Source: Avimonoglobus sp965151315
GTDB taxonomy: Bacteria; Bacillota; Clostridia; UBA1381
Reading direction: 5' to 3'
DNA: 14,680 bases
NCBI GenBank assembly: GCA_965151315.1
Contig: CBCTZG010000073.1
Coordinates: 1-14,680 of the forward strand
The notes beneath the pieces are model-generated. The model was given only the letters and a program-made list of their open reading frames with translations, was not told where the DNA came from and did no database searches. Of the stretch, positions 1 to 6,885 are shown piece by piece (the stretch's first letter is position 1; each line of letters opens with the position of its first letter). A program made the position numbers and the translations under genes.

Positions 1-26
1 GTAGGGCTATGCCCGAAAATGAAATA

Positions 27-45
27 CCCCCCGTTATACGGGGGG
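27..45 (-). terminator. Hairpin terminator after the membrane-protein gene
   Basis: Six C (27-32) face six G (40-45), and G33/C39 adds a seventh pair around a short loop. Read on the minus strand, the hairpin begins 4 bases after the TAA stop of the gene at 50-700 and is followed by a moderately T-rich stretch (TATTTCATTTTC). It may also act on plus-strand transcription entering from the left. Confidence 0.6.
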
Positions 46-49
46 ATAT

Positions 50-700
50 TTATTGACTCTGATTCATACGCCGCCGAATATCCCGGCTGTTGCAGCGGAT
101 TTGCAGCTGCGGCGCGCAGCGCTGGATTTCTGTCAGAACCCGGACGACCTCCGCTGGGTCAAACCGGTCGATAGACATATAAAAGCAATCCCCGTCAATG
201 GTTTCCATGTAAATAAGGTCTAGCCTGCGCAAAAGCCTGGCACATCGGGGATTGGCCTGGGCTAAGGTCTCCATGTCTGCGGCAAACTGGGTGTTGGGCA
301 GGTTTCGGCGCAAAAAGCTGTTGGTACCGATCAGCAGCTTGGTGAGCCTGGAAATATCAATTTGGCGGATTTCTGTTTTGTCCGGTATAAAATCACATAA
401 AAAGCCAGGCCGGAATTCCGGGTCAAAGGAAAAAATCCCGTTCCTCCAGTTCTGCATCACCACCTGGCGGCCCCGGACAGCCAAAAAAGTGGGCATGATT
501 GTGTTGACTTGGATGACGACATAAGCGATCCCCAATAAAAAGGCCAGCAAATAGACGGCGCCAAACAGGATATTGGCCTGGACAAAGCTGACGATTCCTA
601 AAACCAGGCCGGCTAGGGCGATGGTTCCGATGATACAGATTTTAACCATACTTTTCGTTTTGACTGGCTTGGCAAGACAAGCCTTTGCCGCAAATTCCAT
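50..700 (-). CDS. Small two-helix membrane protein of unknown function
   Basis: A 216-residue protein with two adjacent hydrophobic helices, about residues 19-41 and 44-66, followed by a soluble tail of about 150 residues rich in Arg and Asp. The layout (helical hairpin, then a mixed alpha/beta domain starting near VRGRQVVMQNW) resembles bacterial PH-like membrane proteins, but I see no diagnostic motif and do not claim the family. The ATG start has an AGAGGG ribosome site about 8 bases upstream and a good promoter behind it. The gene stands alone, diverges from tyrA and is followed at once by a terminator. Function unknown. Confidence 0.8.
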   Translation of the reverse strand: MEFAAKACLAKPVKTKSMVKICIIGTIALAGLVLGIVSFVQANILFGAVYLLAFLLGIAYVVIQVNTIMPTFLAVRGRQVVMQNWRNGIFSFDPEFRPGFLCDFIPDKTEIRQIDISRLTKLLIGTNSFLRRNLPNTQFAADMETLAQANPRCARLLRRLDLIYMETIDGDCFYMSIDRFDPAEVVRVLTEIQRCAPQLQIRCNSRDIRRRMNQSQ

Positions 701-732
701 GGTCTGATCCCTCTTTCTGTTCAGATAGTGCT

Positions 733-761
733 ATTGTACCATACTTTTGCCTGATTTTCAA
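733..761 (-). promoter_or_regulatory. Sigma-A-type promoter for the membrane-protein gene
   Basis: On the minus strand there is TTGAAA (756-761), a 17-base spacer, and TACAAT (733-738). The -10 ends about 33 bases before the start codon at 700. It lies back to back with the tyrA promoter. Confidence 0.65.
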
Positions 762-776
762 TAGTTTTTCAATGGG

Positions 777-805
777 TTGTAATTTTGTGGTATTTGTGGT
801 ATACT
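777..805 (+). promoter_or_regulatory. Promoter of the tyrA-tmrB operon
   Basis: TTGTAA (777-782), a 17-base spacer and TATACT (800-805). Transcription should begin near 812, about 30 bases before the tyrA ATG. The leader carries GGAAGGAAAGAAGG, a purine-rich ribosome site. No hairpin attenuator is seen in this short leader. Confidence 0.65.
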
Positions 806-842
806 GGGTATCAATAGGCAGGAAGGAAAGAAGGAAAACAGT

Positions 843-1682
843 ATGGTAACAGCAATAATTGGCCTGGGGCTGATCGGCGGCTCCATCGCCCGGCGGCTGC
901 GGGGATTCCGGGACACGGAGATTCTTGGGGTGGACCGGGATCAGCAAACCTTGGATATGGCCCTGGCGGACGGGGTTATCGACCAAGGGTTCCAGACAGG
1001 CGGGGAAGCGGCCCGGCAGGCGGATCTGATTATTTTGTGCCTGTACCCCCAGGCCAATGTGGACTTTGTCCGGCAGTTCGCGGAAAACTTCAAGCCGGGG
1101 GCGGTGATCACAGATGTGTCCGGGGTCAAGGAATTCGTGATCACGGAAATCGGAAAATATCTGCCGCCGGAAGTGGATTTTGTGGGCGGGCACCCTATGG
1201 CCGGCCGGGAGGTGGGAGGCTATCAGAATTCTACGGATACATTGTTTGAAAAGGCTTCGTATTTGATTACGCCCTCCAAGAAAAACCGGCCCCAGAGCGT
1301 GGCGCTGGTCCGGGCGCTGGCGGAGTATATTGGCTGCGGGCATGTGGTTACCACTACGCCCCAGGAGCATGACGCGGTTATCGCCTATACCAGCCAGCTG
1401 ATGCACGTAGTGGCGGTGGCCCTTTGCAACAATCCGATGATCGAACGGTCGGCGTTTTTCAGCGCCGGCAGCCTGCGGGACTGCACCCGGGTAGCGGTGA
1501 TTAATGAAACCATGTGGAGCGAGCTGTTTTTAGAAAATAAAGAGGCATTAAAGGCCCGGATTGCGGAAATGCAGACGGATTTGCAGGCAGTAGCCGACGC
1601 ACTGGCCGCAGGGGACAGGCCGGCCCTGGAGAGGATCATGCGCCGGGCGAAAAGCCAGAAGCTGCAATGGCTGATGGAATAA
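843..1682 (+). CDS. tyrA: Prephenate dehydrogenase
   Basis: TyrA oxidatively decarboxylates prephenate to 4-hydroxyphenylpyruvate with NAD(P)+, the step that commits chorismate to tyrosine. The 279-residue protein opens with a Rossmann nucleotide-binding loop (GLGLIGGSIA, from residue 7), has the family block HPMAGRE at 117-123, and a catalytic-type SQLMH block ending in His188 (SHLPH in many relatives). The C-terminal half is the all-helical dimerisation domain. The chain ends after it, so the regulatory ACT domain of Bacillus-type TyrA is absent and feedback control through that domain is not expected. It is the first gene of a tightly packed operon, 17 bases ahead of the DJ-1 gene. Confidence 0.93.
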   Translation: MVTAIIGLGLIGGSIARRLRGFRDTEILGVDRDQQTLDMALADGVIDQGFQTGGEAARQADLIILCLYPQANVDFVRQFAENFKPGAVITDVSGVKEFVITEIGKYLPPEVDFVGGHPMAGREVGGYQNSTDTLFEKASYLITPSKKNRPQSVALVRALAEYIGCGHVVTTTPQEHDAVIAYTSQLMHVVAVALCNNPMIERSAFFSAGSLRDCTRVAVINETMWSELFLENKEALKARIAEMQTDLQAVADALAAGDRPALERIMRRAKSQKLQWLME

Positions 1683-1699
1683 GGAAAGGAGAGTTAATC

Positions 1700-2233
1700 A
1701 TGGTTTATATTTTATTGGCAGATGGATTTGAAGAGATCGAGGCATTAGAGCCGCTGGATATCCTGCGCCGGGCGGAAATCCCGGTAAAGACCGCCGGGGT
1801 CTGCGGCTCCAGAGCGACGGGGGCCCATGGGATCACTGTAGAAGCGGATATCCTGATCCAGGACGTACAGCCGGAGGATATGTCGCTGTTAATGCTGCCC
1901 GGCGGCCCGGGCCATGCAAAGCTGGACGCCAGCCAAGCGGTACACCGGCTTTTGGAGGACGCCTGCAGCCGGGGGATTTATATCGCCTCGATTTGCGCGG
2001 CACCATCGATCCCTGGGAAAAAGGGGATGCTGGCTGGAAAAAGGGCCACTTGCTTCCCGGGCTATGAGGAACAGCTCCGGGGTGCGGAAATCACAGGCGA
2101 AAAGGTTGTTCTGGATGGGAATATGCTCACGGGTAAAGGCGCCGGCGCCGCAGCGGAATTTGGATTCAAAATCGTGGAGATTCTGCGGGACAAGGAAACC
2201 GCAGACCGGATCAGAGGGATGATGCAATATTGA
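1700..2233 (+). CDS. DJ-1/PfpI family protein
   Basis: A 177-residue single-domain protein of the DJ-1/YajL branch. Members have been linked to oxidative-stress protection, glyoxalase-like or deglycase activity and chaperone roles; the exact activity cannot be read from sequence. Visible signatures are DGFEEIEAL near the N-terminus (the conserved acidic residue next to the nucleophile), MLPGGPG at 65-71, the nucleophile-elbow Cys99 in SICAAP, and TGKGAGAAAEFG near the C-terminus. An ATG at 1667 lies in frame inside tyrA, but I chose 1700 because AAGGAGA sits just upstream and the product then starts at the expected first beta strand (MVYILLADGFEE). Its TGA overlaps the next gene's TTG start. 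Confidence 0.9.
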   Translation: MVYILLADGFEEIEALEPLDILRRAEIPVKTAGVCGSRATGAHGITVEADILIQDVQPEDMSLLMLPGGPGHAKLDASQAVHRLLEDACSRGIYIASICAAPSIPGKKGMLAGKRATCFPGYEEQLRGAEITGEKVVLDGNMLTGKGAGAAAEFGFKIVEILRDKETADRIRGMMQY

Positions 2234-2790
2234 CCAAGGAATCGCTGCGGGCGGCCATGAAAGCCCGGCGGCGCCAAATGGCGCCGGCAGAAGCCGCGCG
2301 AAAAAGCGGGGAGATCCTCCGCCGTGTGACCAGCACGGATTTTTATCAGGAGGCCAGCCGAGTCATGGCTTACTGTGCGGCCTTTGGGGAGGTAGAAACC
2401 CAGGATCTGCTGCTTAGAATGTGGGCGGCGGGAAAAACCGTCTATGTGCCCTGGTGCGATACCCAAAGGCGGCGGGCGTATCCTGTGGAGATTCATAGTT
2501 TGGCGGAGCTGCGGCCCGGCGCCTATGGGATTTTAGAGCCCCGGCCGCCGGTTGTCCAAACAGAGCCGGAAGATCTGGATTTGATTTTCGTACCGGGGCT
2601 GGCCTTTGACCGTAGGGGCGGCAGGATTGGATTTGGAATGGGTTATTATGATCGGCTTTTAGAAAATACCCAGGCAAAAAAAGCGGCGCTGGCATATGAT
2701 TTTCAAGTGGTCGCCGATGTGTTTTCAAAGCCGCACGACGTGCCTATGGACTGGATCATTACGGAAAAGGAGCTGATTGCTTGTGAATAG
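2230..2790 (+). CDS. 5-formyltetrahydrofolate cyclo-ligase
   Basis: This enzyme converts 5-formyl-THF to 5,10-methenyl-THF using ATP, returning a storage or inhibitory folate to the one-carbon pool. The 186-residue length is normal for the family. The signature GRIGFGMGYYDRLL lies at 131-144, preceded by the usual DLIFVPGLAFDRRG strand, and the basic N-terminus (KARRRQM) fits the substrate-binding helix. The start is TTG at 2230, overlapping the DJ-1 stop; AGAGGG lies about 11 bases upstream, and starting later would remove the conserved first helix. The end overlaps the CPBP protease start by 8 bases, so it is probably coupled on both sides. Confidence 0.92.
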   Translation: MTKESLRAAMKARRRQMAPAEAARKSGEILRRVTSTDFYQEASRVMAYCAAFGEVETQDLLLRMWAAGKTVYVPWCDTQRRRAYPVEIHSLAELRPGAYGILEPRPPVVQTEPEDLDLIFVPGLAFDRRGGRIGFGMGYYDRLLENTQAKKAALAYDFQVVADVFSKPHDVPMDWIITEKELIACE

Positions 2791-3748
2791 GGGATTTCAG
2801 CAAAGCTGGTGGCTGGCGTTAATTGCCCTGGGTATCCAGCAGGCGGCGGCAGCGGGATTTACGTTTGCCTGTATGCTTCTCGGGATCGAGAATTTTTTCT
2901 ATCCGCTTTTGATTTTCAGTACGGCTTCGCTGGCGGTGCCCATTGTTATCGGCGGAATTTGGGCCGTGCAGGACGGCGGCAGGATTATGGATATAGCGCC
3001 CTTAAAACGGTTTTCTCCCTGGCTGGTCCCATACTGTATTTTTCTGCCCGTCATGCAGCAGCAGTTTATGGGATTTATTATGCGGCCGGTGAATCTGCTG
3101 TTTTATGTGTTCTTCGGCGGTGCGCAGGAGAGCATGCCCGTCCCGGACAGCGCGGGGACGTTTTTGGGAATGTTCCTGGTTTTGTGTGTTGCGGCGCCGC
3201 TGTTTGAAGAGGTTTTGTGCCGGGGTGTCATCATGAAGCTTCTGGAAAAATACGGGTTTGCAGTTTCTGTCTTGGTCAGCGCCTGCTTATTCGCGTCCCT
3301 GCATATGGAGCTGCAAAGTATTTTATCGATTTTCTTTTTAGGGGTGCTGTTCGCGGTTGCCCGGTATGCTACCGGTTCCATTTGGCCCAGCATCCTGATG
3401 CATGCCGCCAATAATCTTTTTGCCCTTCTTTCCCTGATGGTTTCGGAAACCCAGTGGTCCGGCGGCAAGGCGGAGGCGCTGATGATTATGCTCCTGATTA
3501 TCCTGTGCCCGTTTACGATATGGCGGTTTTTGAAACGCATTGACGGGCCTTGGAAACGGCGGGCTGCAATAAAAACGGGGATCAAGCCGGGTATGTCCGC
3601 TGGGCTGATTATTATCGCGGCGCTGGTGTTTGTATTTAATACGTCCATCTTTTTGGGCCGCCTGGCAAACGGTGAAATGGCGGCGGATCTGCGGGCGCTG
3701 TTTATGCAAACGGAAATGATAACGGAAGGGGAAGAATATGCTTTTTGA
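2783..3748 (+). CDS. CPBP family intramembrane glutamic protease (CAAX/Abi type)
   Basis: A polytopic membrane protein of 321 residues. The three active-site motifs of CPBP/Rce1-like proteases are present: EEVLCR (EExxxR) at 142-147, ASLH with His174, and HAANN with His207 and Asn211. Several hydrophobic helices precede and follow this core; one long helix lies near 272-292, followed by a soluble acidic tail. Bacterial relatives serve in bacteriocin self-immunity, peptide maturation or membrane-protein turnover; nothing here identifies a substrate. I prefer the GTG at 2783 (AAGGAG ends 10 bases upstream) to the TTG at 2777, which lies only 4 bases from it. It overlaps tatD by 11 bases. Confidence 0.9.
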   Translation: MNRGFQQSWWLALIALGIQQAAAAGFTFACMLLGIENFFYPLLIFSTASLAVPIVIGGIWAVQDGGRIMDIAPLKRFSPWLVPYCIFLPVMQQQFMGFIMRPVNLLFYVFFGGAQESMPVPDSAGTFLGMFLVLCVAAPLFEEVLCRGVIMKLLEKYGFAVSVLVSACLFASLHMELQSILSIFFLGVLFAVARYATGSIWPSILMHAANNLFALLSLMVSETQWSGGKAEALMIMLLIILCPFTIWRFLKRIDGPWKRRAAIKTGIKPGMSAGLIIIAALVFVFNTSIFLGRLANGEMAADLRALFMQTEMITEGEEYAF

Positions 3749-4508
3749 TTCACACGCGCATTATAACGACCAGCGGTTTGACGCAGACCGAGACGCAGTT
3801 TTGTCCGCTATGCCGGAGCAGAATGTGGGCTATATCCTAAACGCCTGCGCCAGCCTTTCGGAAATGGAGGATATTTTAGCCATCACGGAGCGATACCCCT
3901 TTGTGTACGCGTCTGTAGGTGTACATCCCCACGAAGTGGAGGATATGACGCTGGCCGATTTGGACCGGATCCGGGCGTACGCCGGCCGGGATAAGGTACG
4001 GGCTGTCGGGGAAATTGGTCTGGATTATTACTATGACAATTCCCCCCGCCAGCTGCAGAAGCAGTGGTTTGCGGCACAGGTAGACCTGGCCCGGGAGCTT
4101 GGCATGCCGGTGATTATCCATGACCGGGATGCCCATCAGGACACTATGGATATCCTCCGGGCCCATCAAATACGGGATGTGGGCGGTATCTTTCACTGCT
4201 ATGCCGGCAGCCCGGAAATGGCTCGGGAGATCTTGGATTGGGGGATGTATATTGCCTTTGGGGGTACGCTGACATTTAAAAAGTCTGTGCGGCCGGTGGA
4301 GGTGGCTAAATATGTACCCCTTGACCGGATTGTGCTGGAAACGGACTGTCCGTACCTGGCGCCGGAACCAAAGCGGGGACAGCGCAACAGCTCCCTGCTT
4401 CTGCATTTTGTGGCGGAGCGGCTGGCGGAGATCAAGGGGATATCCGTGGCGGAAGTAGAGCGGGTTACCTGTGAAAACGGGAAGAAAATATTTAGAATCG
4501 AGGATTGA
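3738..4508 (+). CDS. tatD: TatD family metal-dependent DNase
   Basis: A 256-residue TIM-barrel hydrolase of the TatD/YcfH group: metal-dependent 3'-5' exonucleases, some with tRNA or D-aminoacyl-related roles. Metal and active-site residues are all visible: His6 and His8 (DSHAHYND), Glu92 (GEIGLDYYYD), His128 (VIIHDRDA), His153 (FHCYAGS) and Asp203 (ETDCPYLAPEP). The ATG follows GGAAGGGGAAG and lies inside the end of the protease gene. The next gene is the radical SAM protein typically found beside tatD in Firmicutes. Confidence 0.93.
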   Translation: MLFDSHAHYNDQRFDADRDAVLSAMPEQNVGYILNACASLSEMEDILAITERYPFVYASVGVHPHEVEDMTLADLDRIRAYAGRDKVRAVGEIGLDYYYDNSPRQLQKQWFAAQVDLARELGMPVIIHDRDAHQDTMDILRAHQIRDVGGIFHCYAGSPEMAREILDWGMYIAFGGTLTFKKSVRPVEVAKYVPLDRIVLETDCPYLAPEPKRGQRNSSLLLHFVAERLAEIKGISVAEVERVTCENGKKIFRIED

Positions 4509-4510
4509 CC

Positions 4511-5116
4511 ATGAGCGCCATGAACATTGCTTACCCCTATCAGGGGAATTTATATGTGAATATGACAAACCGATGCACCAACCGCTGTAAATTCTGCATC
4601 CGGTTCACCCCTTCCGGTGTGGATGGGATCGACCTGTGGCTGGAGCATGAGCCGGAAGCCCGGGAGATCATTGACGCGCTGGAGGCGAAAAATTTCCGGG
4701 ATTATCCGGAAATCGTGTTCTGCGGCTACGGGGAGCCTATGCTGCGGACGGAGCAGCTTCTGGAAACGGCCCGGTATATCCGGGAGAACAGCCAATGCAG
4801 GATACGGATCAATACTAACGGCCATGCTAACCGGTATTATGGCCGGGACATTACCCCAGCGCTGGAGGGCCTGGTGGACGTGGTATCCATCAGCTTAAAC
4901 GCGAAAAACGCCGCAGAATATCAGGAAATCTGCCGCTGCGATTATGGGGAGGCGGGTTTTTCGGCTATGCTGGAATTTGCCAGGCTGGCAAAGGCCCATG
5001 TGCCCCGTGTGATCTTAAGCGTAGTAGACGTTATCGGCCCGGACGACATTGCGGCTTGCCGGAAGATCGCCCGGGAATGCGGCGTGGAATTCCGGGTACG
5101 GGTGTATTCCGAATGA
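4511..5116 (+). CDS. TatD-associated radical SAM protein
   Basis: A short radical SAM protein of 201 residues. The 4Fe-4S motif is Cys22-x3-Cys26-x2-Cys29 (CTNRCKFC), followed by a CGYGEPML block that contacts S-adenosylmethionine. The size, the N-terminus (YPYQGNLYVNMTNRC) and the position right after tatD match what I know as the tatD-linked radical SAM family, whose reaction is unknown to me. A TTG at 4505 is possible, but ATG 4511 has GAGG at the right distance (7 bases). The stop overlaps the next ATG as ATGA. Short chain length suggests only a partial TIM barrel, as in activase-type enzymes. Confidence 0.88.
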   Translation: MSAMNIAYPYQGNLYVNMTNRCTNRCKFCIRFTPSGVDGIDLWLEHEPEAREIIDALEAKNFRDYPEIVFCGYGEPMLRTEQLLETARYIRENSQCRIRINTNGHANRYYGRDITPALEGLVDVVSISLNAKNAAEYQEICRCDYGEAGFSAMLEFARLAKAHVPRVILSVVDVIGPDDIAACRKIARECGVEFRVRVYSE

Positions 5117-5697
5117 TTATCTGGATCAACGGCCCCTTTGGCAGCGGGAAAACCCAGACCGCTTTCGCGCTTTCCCGGCGGCTCCCCGGCTCTTTTGTCT
5201 ATGATCCGGAAACGGTTGGGTTTTGGCTGCGGCAGAACCAACCGGCGGTATTGCGCCGGGATAACTTTCAGGACGAGCCGCTGTGGCGCGCCATTAACCG
5301 GGATATGCTCAAAAGCCTGGCGTGCCGGTATCCCGGCGTGATCCTGGTTCCAATGACACTGGCCAATCCCCAGTATTATCAGGAAATTATCACCGAGCTC
5401 CGCAAAGCGGGGGAGAGAGTGATCCATATTTTGCTGCTGCCCAGCCCGGCGGTTGTCCGGCGGCGGCTGCGAAAGCGTCTGGAATTTGGGAATTCCTGGG
5501 CAGCCCGGCAGCTTGCCGGCTGTATGGCGGCGTTTCAAGATCCAGTATTTGAAAACCCGGTATGTACAGACGGCTGCACCGTGGAGGAAGCGGCGGAGCT
5601 GGCGGCAAAGATCGCCGGCGTCACCCTGTTGCCCAGGCGGAGCAGGCCCCGGCAGTTTTTGGACCGGTTTTTTACTCAGCTGCGGGCTCTGCGGTGA
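5113..5697 (+). CDS. TmrB-like P-loop ATP-binding protein
   Basis: A 194-residue P-loop protein starting MIIWINGPFGSGKTQTAF, with Walker A at residues 7-14. The opening block, the VYDPE segment, the FQDEPLWRAIN segment, ILVPMTLANPQYY and the NSWAARQ segment all resemble Bacillus subtilis TmrB, which protects against tunicamycin by binding it. Related kinase-like proteins are widespread, so actual tunicamycin resistance is only a possibility here. The ATG overlaps the radical SAM stop (ATGA), which I prefer to the in-frame ATG at 5056 inside that gene. Last gene of the operon. Confidence 0.85.
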   Translation: MIIWINGPFGSGKTQTAFALSRRLPGSFVYDPETVGFWLRQNQPAVLRRDNFQDEPLWRAINRDMLKSLACRYPGVILVPMTLANPQYYQEIITELRKAGERVIHILLLPSPAVVRRRLRKRLEFGNSWAARQLAGCMAAFQDPVFENPVCTDGCTVEEAAELAAKIAGVTLLPRRSRPRQFLDRFFTQLRALR

Positions 5698-5715
5698 AAA
5701 TAGGTTTTGCCCATG

Positions 5716-5745
5716 AAAAAGCCTGTCCAGACGGACAGGCTTTTT
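5716..5745. terminator. Bidirectional intrinsic terminator
   Basis: A perfect 13-bp stem, AAAAAGCCTGTCC against GGACAGGCTTTTT, with loop AGAC. The A and T runs give a T tract on either strand, so it can end both the tyrA-tmrB operon (plus) and noc (minus). A weaker 7-bp repeat (GATTAGA 5781-5787, TCTAATC 5799-5805) overlaps the noc stop codon. Confidence 0.92.
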
Positions 5746-5799
5746 CAAGAGAAGTATTTGTTATGGAAACGATGTAAAATGATTAGAAAGGGAGAACAT

Positions 5800-6609
5800 C
5801 TAATCGTTTTGATCGTTTTTAACTTTAATCACATATTCTACGCCCCAGTCATACTCTTTTTGCTCCATTTCCGCGTCCACGCCGCTTTCCCGCATGAGAT
5901 CCAGCGCCTGGCGGACCGTATTGGTAAACATGCGGATGTCCCGGAAAGCGGAGATTTTGATTTTCTGATTGGTTTTCGGCTTTTCTGTCAGCATGTGCTT
6001 GATGAGCTCCTCGCTTTGCTGTACGTTCATGTGCTGCTGGCAGATGGTTTTAACGGCCATCAGCTGCTGGCCCTCGTCCTTCAGGTTCAAAAGCGCCCGG
6101 GCATGCCGCTCGGATAACGAAAAATCCCGAATCATTTTCTTGACCCGGGGGGAAAGCCGCAGGAGCCGAAGCTTGTTGGCGATAGTGGACTGGCTTTTGC
6201 CCAGTTTCCGAGCCAGGTCGTCCTGGGTCATGCCTTGTTCCCGGATCAGCTTCTGGTAGCCCTCGGCGATCTCAAAAAAACATAAATCCTCCCGCTGGAG
6301 ATTTTCTAATAGAGCTAAGAGAGCTGATTTTTCCGTATCCGCGTTCATGACGATAGCGGGAATGGTTTCCATGCCGATATTCTCCGCCGCCCGAAACCGC
6401 CGTTCCCCGGCGATGATCTCGTAGCCGTAGCGTACCTTCCGGACCGTGATTGGCTGGATCACCCCAAACTCTTCAATAGAAGCCGAAAGCTCCTCCAAGC
6501 TGATGCTGTCGAAATACTTTCGGGGCTGGTTGGGATTGGGCTTAATATCGCACAGCGGGATATGGACGACCCGCGTCATCTCACTATATTTTTTAAAGAC
6601 CTCTAACAT
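5800..6609 (-). CDS. noc: ParB-family protein, probably nucleoid occlusion protein Noc
   Basis: A 269-residue ParB/Spo0J/Noc protein. The N-terminal nuclease-like/CTPase fold shows NPNQPRKYF, GERRFR (68-73, nucleotide-binding box) and ENLQRE (102-107). A helix-turn-helix follows near 127-150 (MTQDDLARKLGKSQSTIANKLRLL), then SERHARALLNL and a C-terminal dimerisation part. Noc coats DNA near its binding sites and blocks Z-ring assembly over the nucleoid; ParB segregates chromosomes. I favour Noc because it lies next to rsmG (as in Bacillus) and no parA/soj gene is adjacent. The first residues (MLEVFKKYSE) could be the short membrane-binding helix of Noc, but this is inference. AGAAAGGAT lies about 9 bases upstream of the ATG. 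Confidence 0.85.
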   Translation of the reverse strand: MLEVFKKYSEMTRVVHIPLCDIKPNPNQPRKYFDSISLEELSASIEEFGVIQPITVRKVRYGYEIIAGERRFRAAENIGMETIPAIVMNADTEKSALLALLENLQREDLCFFEIAEGYQKLIREQGMTQDDLARKLGKSQSTIANKLRLLRLSPRVKKMIRDFSLSERHARALLNLKDEGQQLMAVKTICQQHMNVQQSEELIKHMLTEKPKTNQKIKISAFRDIRMFTNTVRQALDLMRESGVDAEMEQKEYDWGVEYVIKVKNDQND

Positions 6610-6637
6610 CCTCGGAATATCCTTTCTCTTTGGCGGT

Positions 6638-6680
6638 CAAACAGCCGCCGGCGGCGGACTCCGCCGCCGAAAACTGTTTG
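6638..6680 (-). repeat. GC-rich stem-loop in the noc leader, just before its ribosome site
   Basis: Outer arms CAAACAG (6638-6644) and CTGTTTG (6674-6680) enclose a 4x4 internal loop. Inside that is a perfect 9-bp stem, CGGCGGCGG (6649-6657) with CCGCCGCCG (6661-6669), on a 3-base loop. No T tract follows on either strand, so it is not a standard terminator. It ends about 10 bases before the noc ribosome site, where it could affect translation or mRNA stability. Confidence 0.6.
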
Positions 6681-6697
6681 CTTCGGTGTGGTGGAAG

Positions 6698-6817
6698 GTG
6701 TAAGGCGGGATATGCAGAGTGGGGGTAACACTTTTTTCTCCGGCGGGATCGGAAAGAGGTAAATTGGGAGCATGACCGCTTTCCTGTCCGTCGGGAACTG
6801 GATGTCCCGCCTTACAT
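6698..6817. ncRNA. Rod-shaped structured RNA candidate in the noc upstream region
   Basis: An inverted repeat closes a 120-base unit: TGTAAGGCGGGA (6699-6710) pairs perfectly with TCCCGCCTTACA (6805-6816), with more pairs inward to 6713/6802. Inside, TTCTCCGGCGG (6736-6746) pairs with CCGTCGGGAA (6788-6797), with one bulge. GGAAAGAGGT (6751-6760) pairs with ACCGCTTTCC (6775-6784), with one mismatch, to cap the rod. A mini-hairpin AGTG/CACT (6718-6721, 6729-6732) sits in the asymmetric bulge. A -10 box places a minus-strand start at the edge of the outer stem, making this the 5' end of a ~207-nt noc leader. The imperfect pairs G6698/T6817, T6711/G6804 and G6743/T6791 are G-U on the plus strand but A-C on the minus, which points the other way. 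I match it to no known RNA family. Confidence 0.45.
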
Positions 6818-6822
6818 GTTCA

Positions 6823-6831
6823 ATTATACCA
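6823..6831 (-). promoter_or_regulatory. Extended -10 promoter for noc
   Basis: On the minus strand, TGGTATAAT is a perfect -10 with the TGn extension. No good -35 is seen at 16-18 bases (A/T-rich CTTTTC-like sequence). Start of transcription is predicted at 6816-6817, the outer edge of the long stem described at 6698-6817. Confidence 0.6.
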
Positions 6832-6885
6832 TAATATTCCAAAAAGAAAAGAAAAACCGTTCGACGGAAAACCAGATAAATCCTG

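Noticed and set aside
642..1406. Long minus-strand open frame opposite tyrA
   Set aside because: It is the complement of a well-supported gene with high GC third positions; no ribosome site and no recognisable protein.
3103..3753. Minus-strand open frame opposite the CPBP protease gene
   Set aside because: Shadow of a gene with all three active-site motifs; the product has no family features.
6698..6817. 5S rRNA or SRP RNA by size (about 120 nt, closing stem)
   Set aside because: It folds as one rod rather than the three-way 5S form and lacks the conserved GGAA-capped SRP domain sequence.
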